DNA of 64,000 nucleotides from Terrimicrobiaceae bacterium (lineage in GTDB: Bacteria; Verrucomicrobiota; Verrucomicrobiia; Chthoniobacterales; Terrimicrobiaceae). Positions 27,137 to 35,741 of this stretch are shown here, one piece after another. Both the position numbers and the translations under genes were made by a program. The notes under the pieces were generated by a model. The model worked only from the letters and a program-made list of their open reading frames with translations. It did no database searches and was not told the origin of the DNA. The stretch spans positions 1 to 64,000 of the forward strand of contig JAGYIV010000010.1 in assembly GCA_018402345.1 (NCBI GenBank). Reading direction: 5' to 3'. Position 1 is the first letter of the stretch; each line of letters opens with the position of its first letter.

Positions 27137-28459
27137 TCAAGCGAGCCCTGTGGCGCGGAGCAGCGAGACTGCCGCGGAGCGGTCGGCGGGGTCGGACAGG
27201 CGGTGGATGTAAATCTCGGCGACTGCCCGCGACGCCACGCCTCGCAGGCGAGACGCGCCGACAGAACCCGCATGGATGAGGCGCATCGCATTCAGTAGCG
27301 TTCGCCGCGTGAACACATAGCGTTCGCGCTTCACGCGACCGATCGCGGCAGGAGCCTCGTTGTCGCCCGCCGCCCCCGAAATCCGGGCATGGAACGAGGC
27401 GACCGCCTTCAAGGTGGTCTCGAGATCGGGAAAGTTCGCAAGCGAAGGATAGACAGGCTCGGCACTCGGAGGGACCCAGCGCACCCCTTCCCACACAAAC
27501 GACGGGCTCTCCCCGGTGACAAGGCACCGAAGCATGTCGATCAACTCGGACTCGGAGGGTTTCGCCACATGGGCCCAAAGCCCCCAGCGGTCCCTGAAGG
27601 CAGGCGAGAGCGTGGCCCGACCCGCATACTCGCTGGGGTTCATCGTGCCGAAAATGCGGAACTTTTCCGAAACAGGAGTGTCGCCGCCGTTTCCAAAAAC
27701 ACGCCCGTCGTGCTCTGTGAGAACGAGGGTGGGCGGCATCTCAAGCACAGGATTCAAGCGCTCGAGGACCTGCGCTTCGGCGAGATTGATCTCGTCGAGA
27801 ATCACCCACCACCCTTCCCGTAGAGCCTTTGGAATATAGCCTTCGGCAAATACCCAAGCTGGCTTGTGCGCTCCTCCTTCGGTGGAGGGGACGAATCGCC
27901 CGACCAACTCGCCAGTGTCGGTGTGCCCGCTGAGATTCACGCGCACCGCCACCTGCCGGGCCATCATCGCGAGCCACAGGATCGCGGTGGTTTTCGCCGT
28001 GGCGGTCTCGCCTTCGAGCATGCAGGGAATCCCGTGCCGCACCGAGAGCGCCGCCTTCCGCGCCGTCGTCAGAAACAAACGATCCAGACACAGGTGGCGA
28101 AATCGCACTGGATCCGCCAGCGCCTCCGACTCCCCGCAGGGAATCTCGACATCCAGAATGCTCAACGTGTTTCCATTTCGGCAAATGGCGGGCCGTTCCT
28201 CCTCCGCACCGCGGGCCGCTCGGACCAACTCCGAAACGCTGAAGACCGCATACCCTTGGTCAAGCACCTCGGCGCGTTCGGCCTCCGAAGCGTTGTCCTG
28301 CAGCACAATCGCATCGGCACCAGGACGAAAGGATGTGCCCTCGGCCCCAAGCTCGAGCAACACCTGCCTCACAATCGCCGTGGCCTCGCTGCCAAGCCCG
28401 CCGATGCAGAATCTCGACCCTTGGCCTATTCCTACTATTTTATCCGTGGTTTTCATCAT
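27137..28459 (-). CDS. MoxR-type AAA+ ATPase with N-terminal BRCT-like domain
   Basis: A 440-residue protein. Residues about 8-80 resemble a BRCT domain (RFCIGGLGSEATAIVRQVLL, ELGAEGTSFRPGADAIVLQ, then GYAVFSVSELVRAA). The AAA+ module follows: Walker A MLEGETATAKTTAI (about 148-161, with ATA in place of the usual TGT/PGV before the Lys), VNLSGHTDTGELVGRFVPS, Walker B WWVILDEINLAE (about 217-228), and sensor 1 FRIFGTMNPSEYAGR, then LSPAFRDRW. It is the likely motor of the operon, acting with the VWA protein encoded downstream. The start is one of two adjacent ATGs at 28459/28456; an in-frame ATG at 28498 would overlap the upstream gene. Confidence 0.8.
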   Translation of the reverse strand: MMKTTDKIVGIGQGSRFCIGGLGSEATAIVRQVLLELGAEGTSFRPGADAIVLQDNASEAERAEVLDQGYAVFSVSELVRAARGAEEERPAICRNGNTLSILDVEIPCGESEALADPVRFRHLCLDRLFLTTARKAALSVRHGIPCMLEGETATAKTTAILWLAMMARQVAVRVNLSGHTDTGELVGRFVPSTEGGAHKPAWVFAEGYIPKALREGWWVILDEINLAEAQVLERLNPVLEMPPTLVLTEHDGRVFGNGGDTPVSEKFRIFGTMNPSEYAGRATLSPAFRDRWGLWAHVAKPSESELIDMLRCLVTGESPSFVWEGVRWVPPSAEPVYPSLANFPDLETTLKAVASFHARISGAAGDNEAPAAIGRVKRERYVFTRRTLLNAMRLIHAGSVGASRLRGVASRAVAEIYIHRLSDPADRSAAVSLLRATGLA

Positions 28460-28478
28460 GTGAAAGAGGGGCGCGAGG

Positions 28479-28883
28479 TCAGGGGTTGAAGATGTCATCG
28501 ACAGAGGACTCGTCGCCTGCCGGAACACCTTTCGGCTTCGTGGCCTCCTTCAAAATGCGCTCGTGGAGATCGGGCAGGCTCAAGAGGATCGAATCCTTCA
28601 CGTCGCTCGAAAGTTCCAGTTGCTCCACTCCGTCAAACGCTCCGAGAAACTCGATCACATCGGCAGGCAGGACCTTTTTGATAAAATCCCACCCCACCGT
28701 CCCGAAGGGCACCACATCCTTCCAGCGAATCCAGTTTCCCGTGACCCCATTGGCGTCATCCGCCTTCAACGTGGAATCACTGTCATCGATGTGGGTCACG
28801 GTATACACGCCTCCCACGGTGTAGTTGTGTTCGTTCGAGTTGCTGACAACGCGTATTTTGCGGCCGACTTGGACTTTTTTCAT
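28479..28883 (-). CDS. Unrecognised 134-residue protein, first gene of the MoxR-VWA operon
   Basis: Starts MKKVQVGRKIRVVSNSNEHN at 28883. The N-terminal half looks like a small beta-barrel (IRVVSNSNEH, YTVGGVYTVTHIDDSDSTLK, NWIRWKDVVPFG), similar in style to SH3-like nucleic acid- or peptide-binding folds. The C-terminal half is helical and acidic. In-frame codons extend up to 28967 but read like leader sequence. It lies 19 bases before the ATPase gene and about 400 bases downstream of the WYL regulator, with a good promoter in between. Function unknown. Confidence 0.55.
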   Translation of the reverse strand: MKKVQVGRKIRVVSNSNEHNYTVGGVYTVTHIDDSDSTLKADDANGVTGNWIRWKDVVPFGTVGWDFIKKVLPADVIEFLGAFDGVEQLELSSDVKDSILLSLPDLHERILKEATKPKGVPAGDESSVDDIFNP

Positions 28884-28967
28884 TGGTGTGTTTGTTGTTG
28901 ATGTTGATTCTAAAATTTCAGTGAGTTCCCTGCGGCGCCTTGAGGGTTTTAAGGGGTTTTTTCTCAT

Positions 28968-29284
28968 GACTCATGGGATTGGATTTTTACAACCATGCGA
29001 GTGATCGTAGCAAAGGGGGTGTTGCAACGGCGGATACACCACTCCATTTTTTTCAATCACCGATGTCTTTTTTTCGAAAAATCATGCCTTCACCTATAGC
29101 GCATGAGGTGTTGCAATATCTGCCGCACTCTTTTGCATTATACTGTATTTCAGAAGATAGATTCATTCGCACACTTGTCTTTACAGTCACGTGCAAAATG
29201 CCCGCGCGCCAAGTGAACCGCCCACTGACCAAGACTTAAAAACAAGTCGCCGGAATGACTGCCGTCAACAAGTGCCCAACGAAT
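28968..29284. promoter_or_regulatory. AT-rich promoter region of the MoxR-VWA-RecCBD operon
   Basis: Reading leftward, a perfect -10 box TATAAT lies at 29142-29137. The -35 region (about TGAATC) is weak, as expected for a regulated promoter. The decamer GGTGTTGCAA occurs as a direct repeat at 29019-29028 and 29107-29116; the second copy lies at about +15 to +25. This is where the neighbouring WYL regulator could bind. The interval has clearly lower GC than the genes and contains no gene. Confidence 0.5.
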
Positions 29285-30109
29285 TCACGCCGCCTTCAAT
29301 GGAATCCCGCTTGAATTCTCATTCATCGATCCACCAGTAAGTTGCGGTCTCTTGACTTCAGAACATACCGACGTCTTATCGAGGGATTTCATGCCCAAAA
29401 GCTCGATTTGGATCACTGTTTCAAAAAAAAGGCGCATCGGCGAATTATCCGAGACAGACACCGCATCCAAAACCCACCTGCCACCCGAAAATTCCACACG
29501 CATCGGTTTGACTTCAAGGAGGATCGCTTCAGAAAGCGAATCCTTCTTCCAAGCCACTTTCAACAAAAGACCCGAGCGCAAGGCGCGCTGAGCCAGATGG
29601 AAAATTTTTAATTCAGAGACAGACTTCAGGCGATCCCCGCACTCAAAAACTGCATGCACACCCCAGTTGTTTTTGGAAGACTTGCCCGTAAAAATCGTCG
29701 CCAAGCGCTCGAAACTTTTCTGCATCTCTCGCCCGAGTTCCGTATCAACCAGCGCCGCAAGGGACTGCGCAATATATTCCAACACCAATTTGTCCAAATC
29801 ATTCAATTCCATACTGGGGAGCGACTTGACGTCACCAGTGAGGACATAGCCGTTTTCCTCCGCAACCCACTCGAACTCCACTCCGAACCGATCCCGCAAA
29901 AACGAGAGGTCCCGCATCACCGTGGATCGGTCCACCTCAAATTCCCGACCAAGCGTGGTTGCATTTACTGGCTTTCCATCGATGTGTCCATTCTGGAGAA
30001 ACCCGATGATTTTGAACATGCGCTGGATTCCAGTGCGCGTGCTTACTTGCCGGGTCTTCGAATAGTTGCTGAAATTGGATGATTTTTGGGCATGGATTTT
30101 CTTACACAT
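29285..30109 (-). CDS. WYL-domain transcriptional regulator
   Basis: A 274-residue regulator. The N-terminal winged helix-turn-helix is visible at about residues 26-75 (GIQRMFKIIGFLQNG, VNATTLGREFEVDRSTVMRD, LSFLRDRFGVEFEW). After a helical linker (LNDLDKLVLEYIAQSLAAL) comes a WYL-like ligand-sensing part at about 155-245 (HLAQRALRSGLLLKVAW, VKPMRVEFSGGRWVLDAVSV). WYL proteins of this layout (for example BrxR/CapW types) often control defence operons and sense nucleic-acid ligands; that is family knowledge and not evidence from this sequence. It is transcribed in the same direction as the MoxR-VWA-RecCBD genes that follow, with its own AT-rich upstream region. Confidence 0.8.
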   Translation of the reverse strand: MCKKIHAQKSSNFSNYSKTRQVSTRTGIQRMFKIIGFLQNGHIDGKPVNATTLGREFEVDRSTVMRDLSFLRDRFGVEFEWVAEENGYVLTGDVKSLPSMELNDLDKLVLEYIAQSLAALVDTELGREMQKSFERLATIFTGKSSKNNWGVHAVFECGDRLKSVSELKIFHLAQRALRSGLLLKVAWKKDSLSEAILLEVKPMRVEFSGGRWVLDAVSVSDNSPMRLFFETVIQIELLGMKSLDKTSVCSEVKRPQLTGGSMNENSSGIPLKAA

Positions 30110-30435
30110 TTCGTATTACCTCCGCGTGTTTGTTGTTGTTTTCTGAGGGTAAAATCTTCTTGTGATCACTCAAATAAAATAGATCACATCCCTATTCTCA
30201 AATTCAAAAATGCATCCTGCAATATATCGTATTTCGTTAATATTTATATACTAACAACGAGATTTTTCAATGAAATATGAAGGGGAACAGTGAATCGAAG
30301 CGCGCCTACTTTACTACAAATATTCAACCTGTCAAGTGTAAAATACGCTTCCTCGCACTTGCGATTCCCCATTCCACGCAGAATATAAAATGTATCGCAT
30401 TTGTTACGAATTTAATAAGCAAGAAAATGAATTTT
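30110..30435. other. AT-rich intergenic boundary
   Basis: No gene recognised. This is the most AT-rich part of the window (many A/T runs around 30170-30260 and 30380-30430). It separates the WYL regulator from the cut 3' end of the phosphatase-like effector, and probably holds the promoter of the WYL gene. It may mark the junction of a transferred segment. Confidence 0.5.
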
Positions 30436-31475
30436 TCACAGGATGGCAGTTTTTACAGGAATTCCCGAGGAGACGTTGAACATTGCATTGCCGGTGATGA
30501 ACACGGCGCCTTGGGCGTGTAGGCCGCGAATGAGTTGGTCCATGGCGACTTTGTTGTTGCTGAAGCGGTCGTGGACGATGTCGCCAATGTAAACGAGCTT
30601 GTGGTGGCCGGGCTTGAAGGTAGCGTTGGCGACGATTTGGTCGAGCTTGGCGGAGATGTCGGGATTTTTTTGAAACGCGACGAGGGGATCGTCTTTCATT
30701 CGATCATACGCGCGGGAAGCTTCCGCCTCGGCATCCATGACCTCGGCGAGGAGCTTGAGTTCGGGTTCCTTGAGTTCCATGTGGCCGCTGTTGATGGCCG
30801 AGAGAACGGTGCGGCACATGCTGCCGTCGGCATCCCCGACGACTTGCGTGCGGGCGGCGACATTTCCCGCCTTGGAGACGCCGGGAGAGAGGATGTGCTT
30901 GAAGAGCGAGGCGGTGTCGGGGCGCACGGTGTCGATGATTTCCTTGAATTGGGATTTCGCCTGGGGCGCGCACCCGTCGGTCTTGAGGCGGAGGTTGAAA
31001 TTCGCCTTGAAGCGCACATCGGCTTTGACCTTGGCGTCGGTTTGTGGCCCTGACTCGGCGGCGGCGATGTTTTTTTCCAACCGGTCGATCAACTGGACGA
31101 AACTGTGCGTGCCGAGGCGTTGGTCGGTGGTTTGCAGGTAGGTTTTGAGCTCGCGCCAGCAGAGCCGTCTCGGAGCCGTTACCGAGATGCTTCCCGTAGC
31201 CGTCGCGGATCAGGCTCTTGAACGATGTTGGAGGCGTCTTTTTTATCGGAGTGGAAGCTCCCCAACTCGTGGCGGCCGCGGGTTTCGAGGTTCACCGTGC
31301 CGTCCTTGCGGGTGTTGATCGAGAGGTAGCCGGAGGAAACGGTGCCGTCCTGCCCCACGAGTTGGGCACGCATGTCGCGGAGGACCTGGCGGGCTTCGAC
31401 GGCGGAGGCGTCGGCTTTGCTGATAGCGTGGCTGCCGCTTTTTTGCGCCACGGAGCTGATGTTCAACGAGGGCAT
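30436..31475 (-). pseudogene. Phosphatase-like type III effector, frameshifted and 3'-truncated
   Basis: Starts MPSLNISSVAQKSGSHAISK nine bases after a CesT-like chaperone gene, the position of a cognate effector. The frame is lost near 31225, passes through a second frame (FKSLIRDGYGKHLGNGSE) and resumes in a third near 31170 (CWRELKTYLQTTDQRLGTHS). The last frame contains the first part of a calcineurin-like phosphatase core: HKLVYIGDIVHDRFSNNKVA (GDxxHDR) and AVFITGN, where a GNHD is expected. It then stops without the remaining metal-binding His residues, at the edge of the AT-rich region. It is probably a dead effector that once dephosphorylated host proteins or nucleotides; the host target is unknown. 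Confidence 0.6.
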
Positions 31476-31484
31476 GGCGGGGCG

Positions 31485-31976
31485 TCAGGCGAGTTGCAGC
31501 GGGCAGGGAATGGTGGATGCCGATGCTGGCTCTTGCGGCGATTGTTCTGGTTGGGCGTTTTCGGCTTGGGACAACATCCGCAGGCTCCGCGCGAGGCTCC
31601 GGGCGGCTTCAACAGCCGACACCATCTCATCGGCCAACGCGGAGGCGGTGAGATTCGCAAACGGAAGGCTTTTGGACACGCGGATTTCGTCATCCACATC
31701 CAGCGTGGCCACGAGGTGGTTTGTCGACAACGCAGCTCGATTCAGGCCATGGAGAAACCGCACGGCCTGCGAACGCTCCATGACCGGCAAACTGTCGAGA
31801 CGCAGGGCATCGGCTTCGATCAAGACCTGCGCGGCATCCTCCGCTGGTCGCACCACGCAGCGGGTGCCTTCGTGGGTGAATTCAAAGGACTCGAGGTCCT
31901 CAGCGGGCGGCACTTCGAGATCGAGGCCGAGGGATTTTGTGAAATCGGAGAGGAGGTAGTGGAAGGCCGAGTGCAT
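31485..31976 (-). CDS. CesT-like type III chaperone 4
   Basis: A 163-residue acidic protein with the pattern of class I type III secretion chaperones: a helix (FHYLLSDFTKSLGLDLEVPP), strands reading FEFTHEGTRCVVRPAEDAAQVLI, and a long C-terminal helix (LADEMVSAVEAARSLARSLR). It should bind the N-terminus of the effector encoded nine bases downstream and hold it for export. Four such chaperone genes occur in the island, each directly upstream of a large gene. A run of TTTTCAG motifs lies just upstream of its start (31981-32003). Confidence 0.7.
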   Translation of the reverse strand: MHSAFHYLLSDFTKSLGLDLEVPPAEDLESFEFTHEGTRCVVRPAEDAAQVLIEADALRLDSLPVMERSQAVRFLHGLNRAALSTNHLVATLDVDDEIRVSKSLPFANLTASALADEMVSAVEAARSLARSLRMLSQAENAQPEQSPQEPASASTIPCPLQLA

Positions 31977-32063
31977 GGGAGTTTTCAGGGTTCAGTTTTC
32001 AGTGATTTGTAGTGCGGTCGTTTTGCTTGTCAGCGAAACCTCCTTGGAGTGTTCGGTTGGGTT

Positions 32064-33398
32064 TTATGAACTGCGGTCCTCGTCCAAAAGCGAACCCTCC
32101 AAGGTTCCGGCTTGCTCCTGAATTTTCTCGAGGCCGTCCGTGATGCATTCCATCTTGTGGCCACCCTTGTGGTCCACATCGATGACATAGCGTTTTCCGA
32201 CTTGTGAGGAAGCGGTGATGCCGAAGCGGCGCGCCTCCACTTTTTGGCTGAGGGAATCTCCGGAGCTATTGATGTGGGTGACATTCGCCTCGTTGATTTT
32301 TTGTGCTCCGAGGCGGTCGCGGAGGCTCACGCTGAGGCCCATGCTGTTGAAGGCGGTGACTTTCACGCCATGCTTGATGCCGGAGTATTGGGCCAATGCG
32401 CCGCCGAGCGAGTGGCCGACAACCTCGATGTTGTTCTTGCCGTGTTTGTCGGCGAAGGCCTTGACGAGGCGCTCGGCGTCTTCGATCGCGCTGTCTTTGA
32501 TTCCGAGGGTTTGGCCTATGTCGCTTTTGACCGTGGCCAGGCGGCCGTCCTTGAACTCGGTGCCGGCAAAGGACAGGACGAATTTCGGAGTCTTTCCATT
32601 GGTCTTGAACACACACACCTTGAGGGCGGACCAACCGTCTCCGGTGAGCACGAGCGGATCGTTCTCCGACGGCCCGCCATTTTTCTCCGAGCGGGTTCCG
32701 GTGTGGGCCCGGAGTTGCACTTGTTCGCCGGTGGAGGTGTCTGTGGCGCCCCGCGCGAGGACGGAATCGGGAATGTCGCCAACTAGGGCAGGAATGAAGC
32801 CCTCCGGCAGCTCACGGTAGGATGTCGAGGAGGTGATTCTTGCGATTTTTGCCTGGGCCATGACCTTTTCCGCCCCCTCGGCATCGAGCGGGGTCTGGGA
32901 CCCTTTGTTGACAAAGGAGAATATCAGCAGATCGAGAGCCGTTTTTTTCCATTCGCTTTTCCCGGCAACCAGACCGGCGAGACCAACAACCAATCCGAGA
33001 ACAAAGCGCCCGAGTCCGCCGACGACATTCGTGGCCAAGGATGTGCCGGTGGCCACCGCGCCGCTTGCAATGCCCGCCGCGCCGGCGGTGATGTTTGCGC
33101 ATCCTTTGATGATGGCTCCGGTCCAGTAACGGGCCTTGCCGGATGCTGTTGCGGCTTTGGAGTCGTAGCCCCCTTGGATGGCATCGCCCAGCTTGGTGAA
33201 AGGTGCGCTCAAAGTCACCCAGCGCAGCGTGGTGTTGAGCATGCGCGACGGACTCAGGCCATGCGGCGTGAAGCCCGTGCTGGTGTAGTGGTAGCCGAGG
33301 TTCCGGTGCACCCCGCCGGAAGACGCTCCGGCTTGCTGAATGTGCCCGCGGTCATGCACGGCTCCCGGGAAGATTCTCAAATTGTTGATTTCGGGCAT
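32064..33398 (-). CDS. Putative type III effector with class 3 lipase domain
   Basis: A 444-residue protein in three parts: a disordered N-terminus (1-95), a long hydrophobic Gly/Ala-rich segment (about 98-146) that could insert into a membrane as a hairpin, and a C-terminal alpha/beta hydrolase of the lipase class 3 type. The lipase part has FVLSFAGTEFKDGRLA (oxyanion region), VVGHSLGGALAQY with nucleophile Ser 330, INSSGDSLSQ with probable Asp 381, and DVDHKGGHKME with probable His 414. It lies 13 bases after a CesT-like chaperone gene. There is no Sec signal peptide, which fits type III export. It may act as a phospholipase inside a host cell. Confidence 0.75.
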   Translation of the reverse strand: MPEINNLRIFPGAVHDRGHIQQAGASSGGVHRNLGYHYTSTGFTPHGLSPSRMLNTTLRWVTLSAPFTKLGDAIQGGYDSKAATASGKARYWTGAIIKGCANITAGAAGIASGAVATGTSLATNVVGGLGRFVLGLVVGLAGLVAGKSEWKKTALDLLIFSFVNKGSQTPLDAEGAEKVMAQAKIARITSSTSYRELPEGFIPALVGDIPDSVLARGATDTSTGEQVQLRAHTGTRSEKNGGPSENDPLVLTGDGWSALKVCVFKTNGKTPKFVLSFAGTEFKDGRLATVKSDIGQTLGIKDSAIEDAERLVKAFADKHGKNNIEVVGHSLGGALAQYSGIKHGVKVTAFNSMGLSVSLRDRLGAQKINEANVTHINSSGDSLSQKVEARRFGITASSQVGKRYVIDVDHKGGHKMECITDGLEKIQEQAGTLEGSLLDEDRSS

Positions 33399-33411
33399 GG
33401 CGCGATGGGGG

Positions 33412-33876
33412 TCAGGCCCGGTTGAATGGAGAAATTGTCGGCAACCCGTCGGGGGAGCTTACAGTTTCACCGAGTTTCCCGTGGATGGCAACTGCGGTGT
33501 CGAGCAGGTCGCCGAGGGCTTGCTTGAACATCTCGGCATCCAGCATGTCGGGATCGGCGGCAAACCCGAGCACGACGGTCTCCGAGCGTGGGTCCAGCGA
33601 GAGATGGGCTCCGGCGGTGGCGATGCCAAACATGTTCCACTCCAACAACTGCCTCAGCAGGGCGTTTTGCTCCCCGAGATCGGCGGGAAGCGCGACCAGC
33701 GGGCAGTAGAGGAACACGATGTCGGATTCGGGTTCGCCAGGCACTTCGACAAGGCACTGCAAGCCCTCGCCGAAAGAAATGGTGCAATGCCCGTCCTCGC
33801 CAAGCGCCAAGTGATGCCCGCCCTCAGCGCCAGCGTCGGCAAGCCATGAGGAGATCGTTTTTTGTTTTTCGGTCAT
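33412..33876 (-). CDS. CesT-like type III chaperone 3
   Basis: A 154-residue acidic protein of the class I chaperone pattern: helix QKTISSWLADAGAEGGHHLA, strands LGEDGHCTISFGEGLQCLVE and DIVFLYCPLVALP, LLEWNMFGIATAGAHLSLDP (the N-x-F-x-T-x-GA-x-L-x-LD stretch recalls CesT/SycE beta strands), then FKQALGDLLDTAVAIHGKL. The pairing with the lipase-type effector 13 bases downstream is inferred from position. Confidence 0.75.
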   Translation of the reverse strand: MTEKQKTISSWLADAGAEGGHHLALGEDGHCTISFGEGLQCLVEVPGEPESDIVFLYCPLVALPADLGEQNALLRQLLEWNMFGIATAGAHLSLDPRSETVVLGFAADPDMLDAEMFKQALGDLLDTAVAIHGKLGETVSSPDGLPTISPFNRA

Positions 33877-33884
33877 AGGATGTG

Positions 33885-35741
33885 TTATTTCAGATCAAGC
33901 GCATTGGCCTCGAGCCTGGCATTTTCGACAAGCGTCGAGGCCTTGGAATAAAAATCATCGAGGGTGGTGGCTTCGTCGAATGCCTGCACCAAGTCGGTTC
34001 TCAATTTCTCAGAAATCGGATGAAGCTTTTCGCTATTTGCAAAAGTTTTACCGAGCACCATGCCGGAGCCACTTGGCTTGATGGCCGAAAAATACGCCTC
34101 CGGGGTGATTCCCAATATCCTTGTGCCGACCTCCTCGCGGGCTTTGGTTTCTGCAAATTCCTGCAGGTCGAAATCCCGCACGGAGTCGCCAACGAGGCGT
34201 TTGTCGCCGTTGCCGGCGAGATAATTTTGTTCGGAGAGCGGATATTTTTCAGCCACGCCTCGGCCCGGGATGGCTTTTTGCGCCATTTCCGCCTTGTCCT
34301 CGTCCTCCACATCGTCTCTCAACAGTATCTCGGTCGCGAGTGTGGCGAGGCGGGTGTAGCACGCTTCGACCATTGATTTCATCTCATCAAGCGAGGCGGT
34401 TTTCTTGGCAATGGCGTCGGCATATTCCCCGGAATCCGGAATGAGATTCTTTTCCAGATTCAGGACTTCCAAAGGGGAAAGTGGTTGTCGGCCCATGAGA
34501 TGGAGTTGGTATTTATTCTCATTTTCCTTGATTTGGTTGGCATCCCTCCCGGCGATTTTGTTGTCGTAATCCTCCTGGGACATGAGCCCGAGAGAGTAAC
34601 TGGAACTGTAGGAGAGAACCTCGAGGCCCACGCCATCCCGAATCTGTTTGGCTGCGCCTTCCACATTTTGAGCACCTTCCTCCTCCAGTGTGATTCGCAA
34701 CACCGTGACTTTCTTGAGGGACGCAGAGCCGCGGTCGATGCCATAATCCAGCGCGGACTCTTCATCCCGCCAGGAATTGCCATCCACACCACCCTTTTCA
34801 TTAATGTAATTGATTCCATCGATGCCGCCCGTTTCGATGCATTCCAAAATGGCGCTGTTTCCTCCAGGTTCGATGCGAAGGTTGTATTTTGATTGGTAGT
34901 CCCCCCGCCGCTCGGCGAGTTGAAGTTTGCTTGCCAAAACGCTCAAGGCTTGGGTGCCCATTGGAGAGATTTGGTTCATGAAACCAGACGCGGCCTTTTG
35001 CCATTTCGCGATTTTGTCCTTGCCCTCGCCCAAGGAGGGTTCGGAGGTGATGGCATTCTTGAAAAGGGAAATAACATCGGACTTGTCAGCATCCGTGAGA
35101 TTCGACAAATCCTTGCCGGCGTTTTGGAACGAAGATCGACCGAAGTTTGTGACGCGCCCATCCGAGGTTTGGACCGTGAACTCGGATCGGTGCAAATCCG
35201 GCATGAACCCTTTTGAAAGTCCCGATGCCGGGCCGTTTTCCTCAAATCCGGTGTCGCAAACCTGATTCAGGATGTGCCCGGTCGCCACCTGTCGATCCTT
35301 GGCTCCGAGGACCGTGGTGGTTTCGAGCGGAATGTTCGCTCGCGTGGGGACCGTGGCCTCGCTTTTCTGAACCTTTGTTTCCCTCGGGCGGCATTCCTCC
35401 TGCCGGACCACGCGGGCCTCTTCCTTGCCGCCGCGAACGAGGCGGGTCACTCCGTAGAAGCCGAGGGCGCCGAGGCCGAATGCAACGACCGCGATCCCCC
35501 CGGTGGCGATCCCCAAGCCAAGACCGGCGGCCATGCCAATCCCAAGTCCAGCACCACCAACAGCCACACCGGAGCCGATTGTTGCAAAACTGCGCCCGAT
35601 CTTCTGTCCCAGCGAGAGGAATTTGAATTTGTCCCAAAACCCGCCCTCGGCCTCCGGTTTCTCGCGTGTTTCGGTTTTGAGGGTCCGAACGGTGTGCGAA
35701 CCCAGGACTCTCGGATTTCTGGAAATAGAGGCGTCAGGCAT
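33885..35741 (-). CDS. Putative type III effector of unknown function, 618 residues
   Basis: The start is ATG 35741 (MPDASISRNPRVLGS), which overlaps the end of its upstream chaperone gene by 8 bases. Residues about 51-98 are a Gly/Ala-rich hydrophobic segment able to span a membrane as a hairpin. The remaining 500 residues are soluble and unrecognised, with helical stretches (KWQKAASGFMNQISPMGTQA, EMKSMVEACYTRLATLATEI). No Sec signal peptide. The layout (short polar N-terminus, hydrophobic hairpin, large soluble part, chaperone gene upstream) matches the lipase-type and giant proteins of the same array. Earlier in-frame codons up to 35930 lie inside the chaperone gene. Confidence 0.65.
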   Translation of the reverse strand: MPDASISRNPRVLGSHTVRTLKTETREKPEAEGGFWDKFKFLSLGQKIGRSFATIGSGVAVGGAGLGIGMAAGLGLGIATGGIAVVAFGLGALGFYGVTRLVRGGKEEARVVRQEECRPRETKVQKSEATVPTRANIPLETTTVLGAKDRQVATGHILNQVCDTGFEENGPASGLSKGFMPDLHRSEFTVQTSDGRVTNFGRSSFQNAGKDLSNLTDADKSDVISLFKNAITSEPSLGEGKDKIAKWQKAASGFMNQISPMGTQALSVLASKLQLAERRGDYQSKYNLRIEPGGNSAILECIETGGIDGINYINEKGGVDGNSWRDEESALDYGIDRGSASLKKVTVLRITLEEEGAQNVEGAAKQIRDGVGLEVLSYSSSYSLGLMSQEDYDNKIAGRDANQIKENENKYQLHLMGRQPLSPLEVLNLEKNLIPDSGEYADAIAKKTASLDEMKSMVEACYTRLATLATEILLRDDVEDEDKAEMAQKAIPGRGVAEKYPLSEQNYLAGNGDKRLVGDSVRDFDLQEFAETKAREEVGTRILGITPEAYFSAIKPSGSGMVLGKTFANSEKLHPISEKLRTDLVQAFDEATTLDDFYSKASTLVENARLEANALDLK

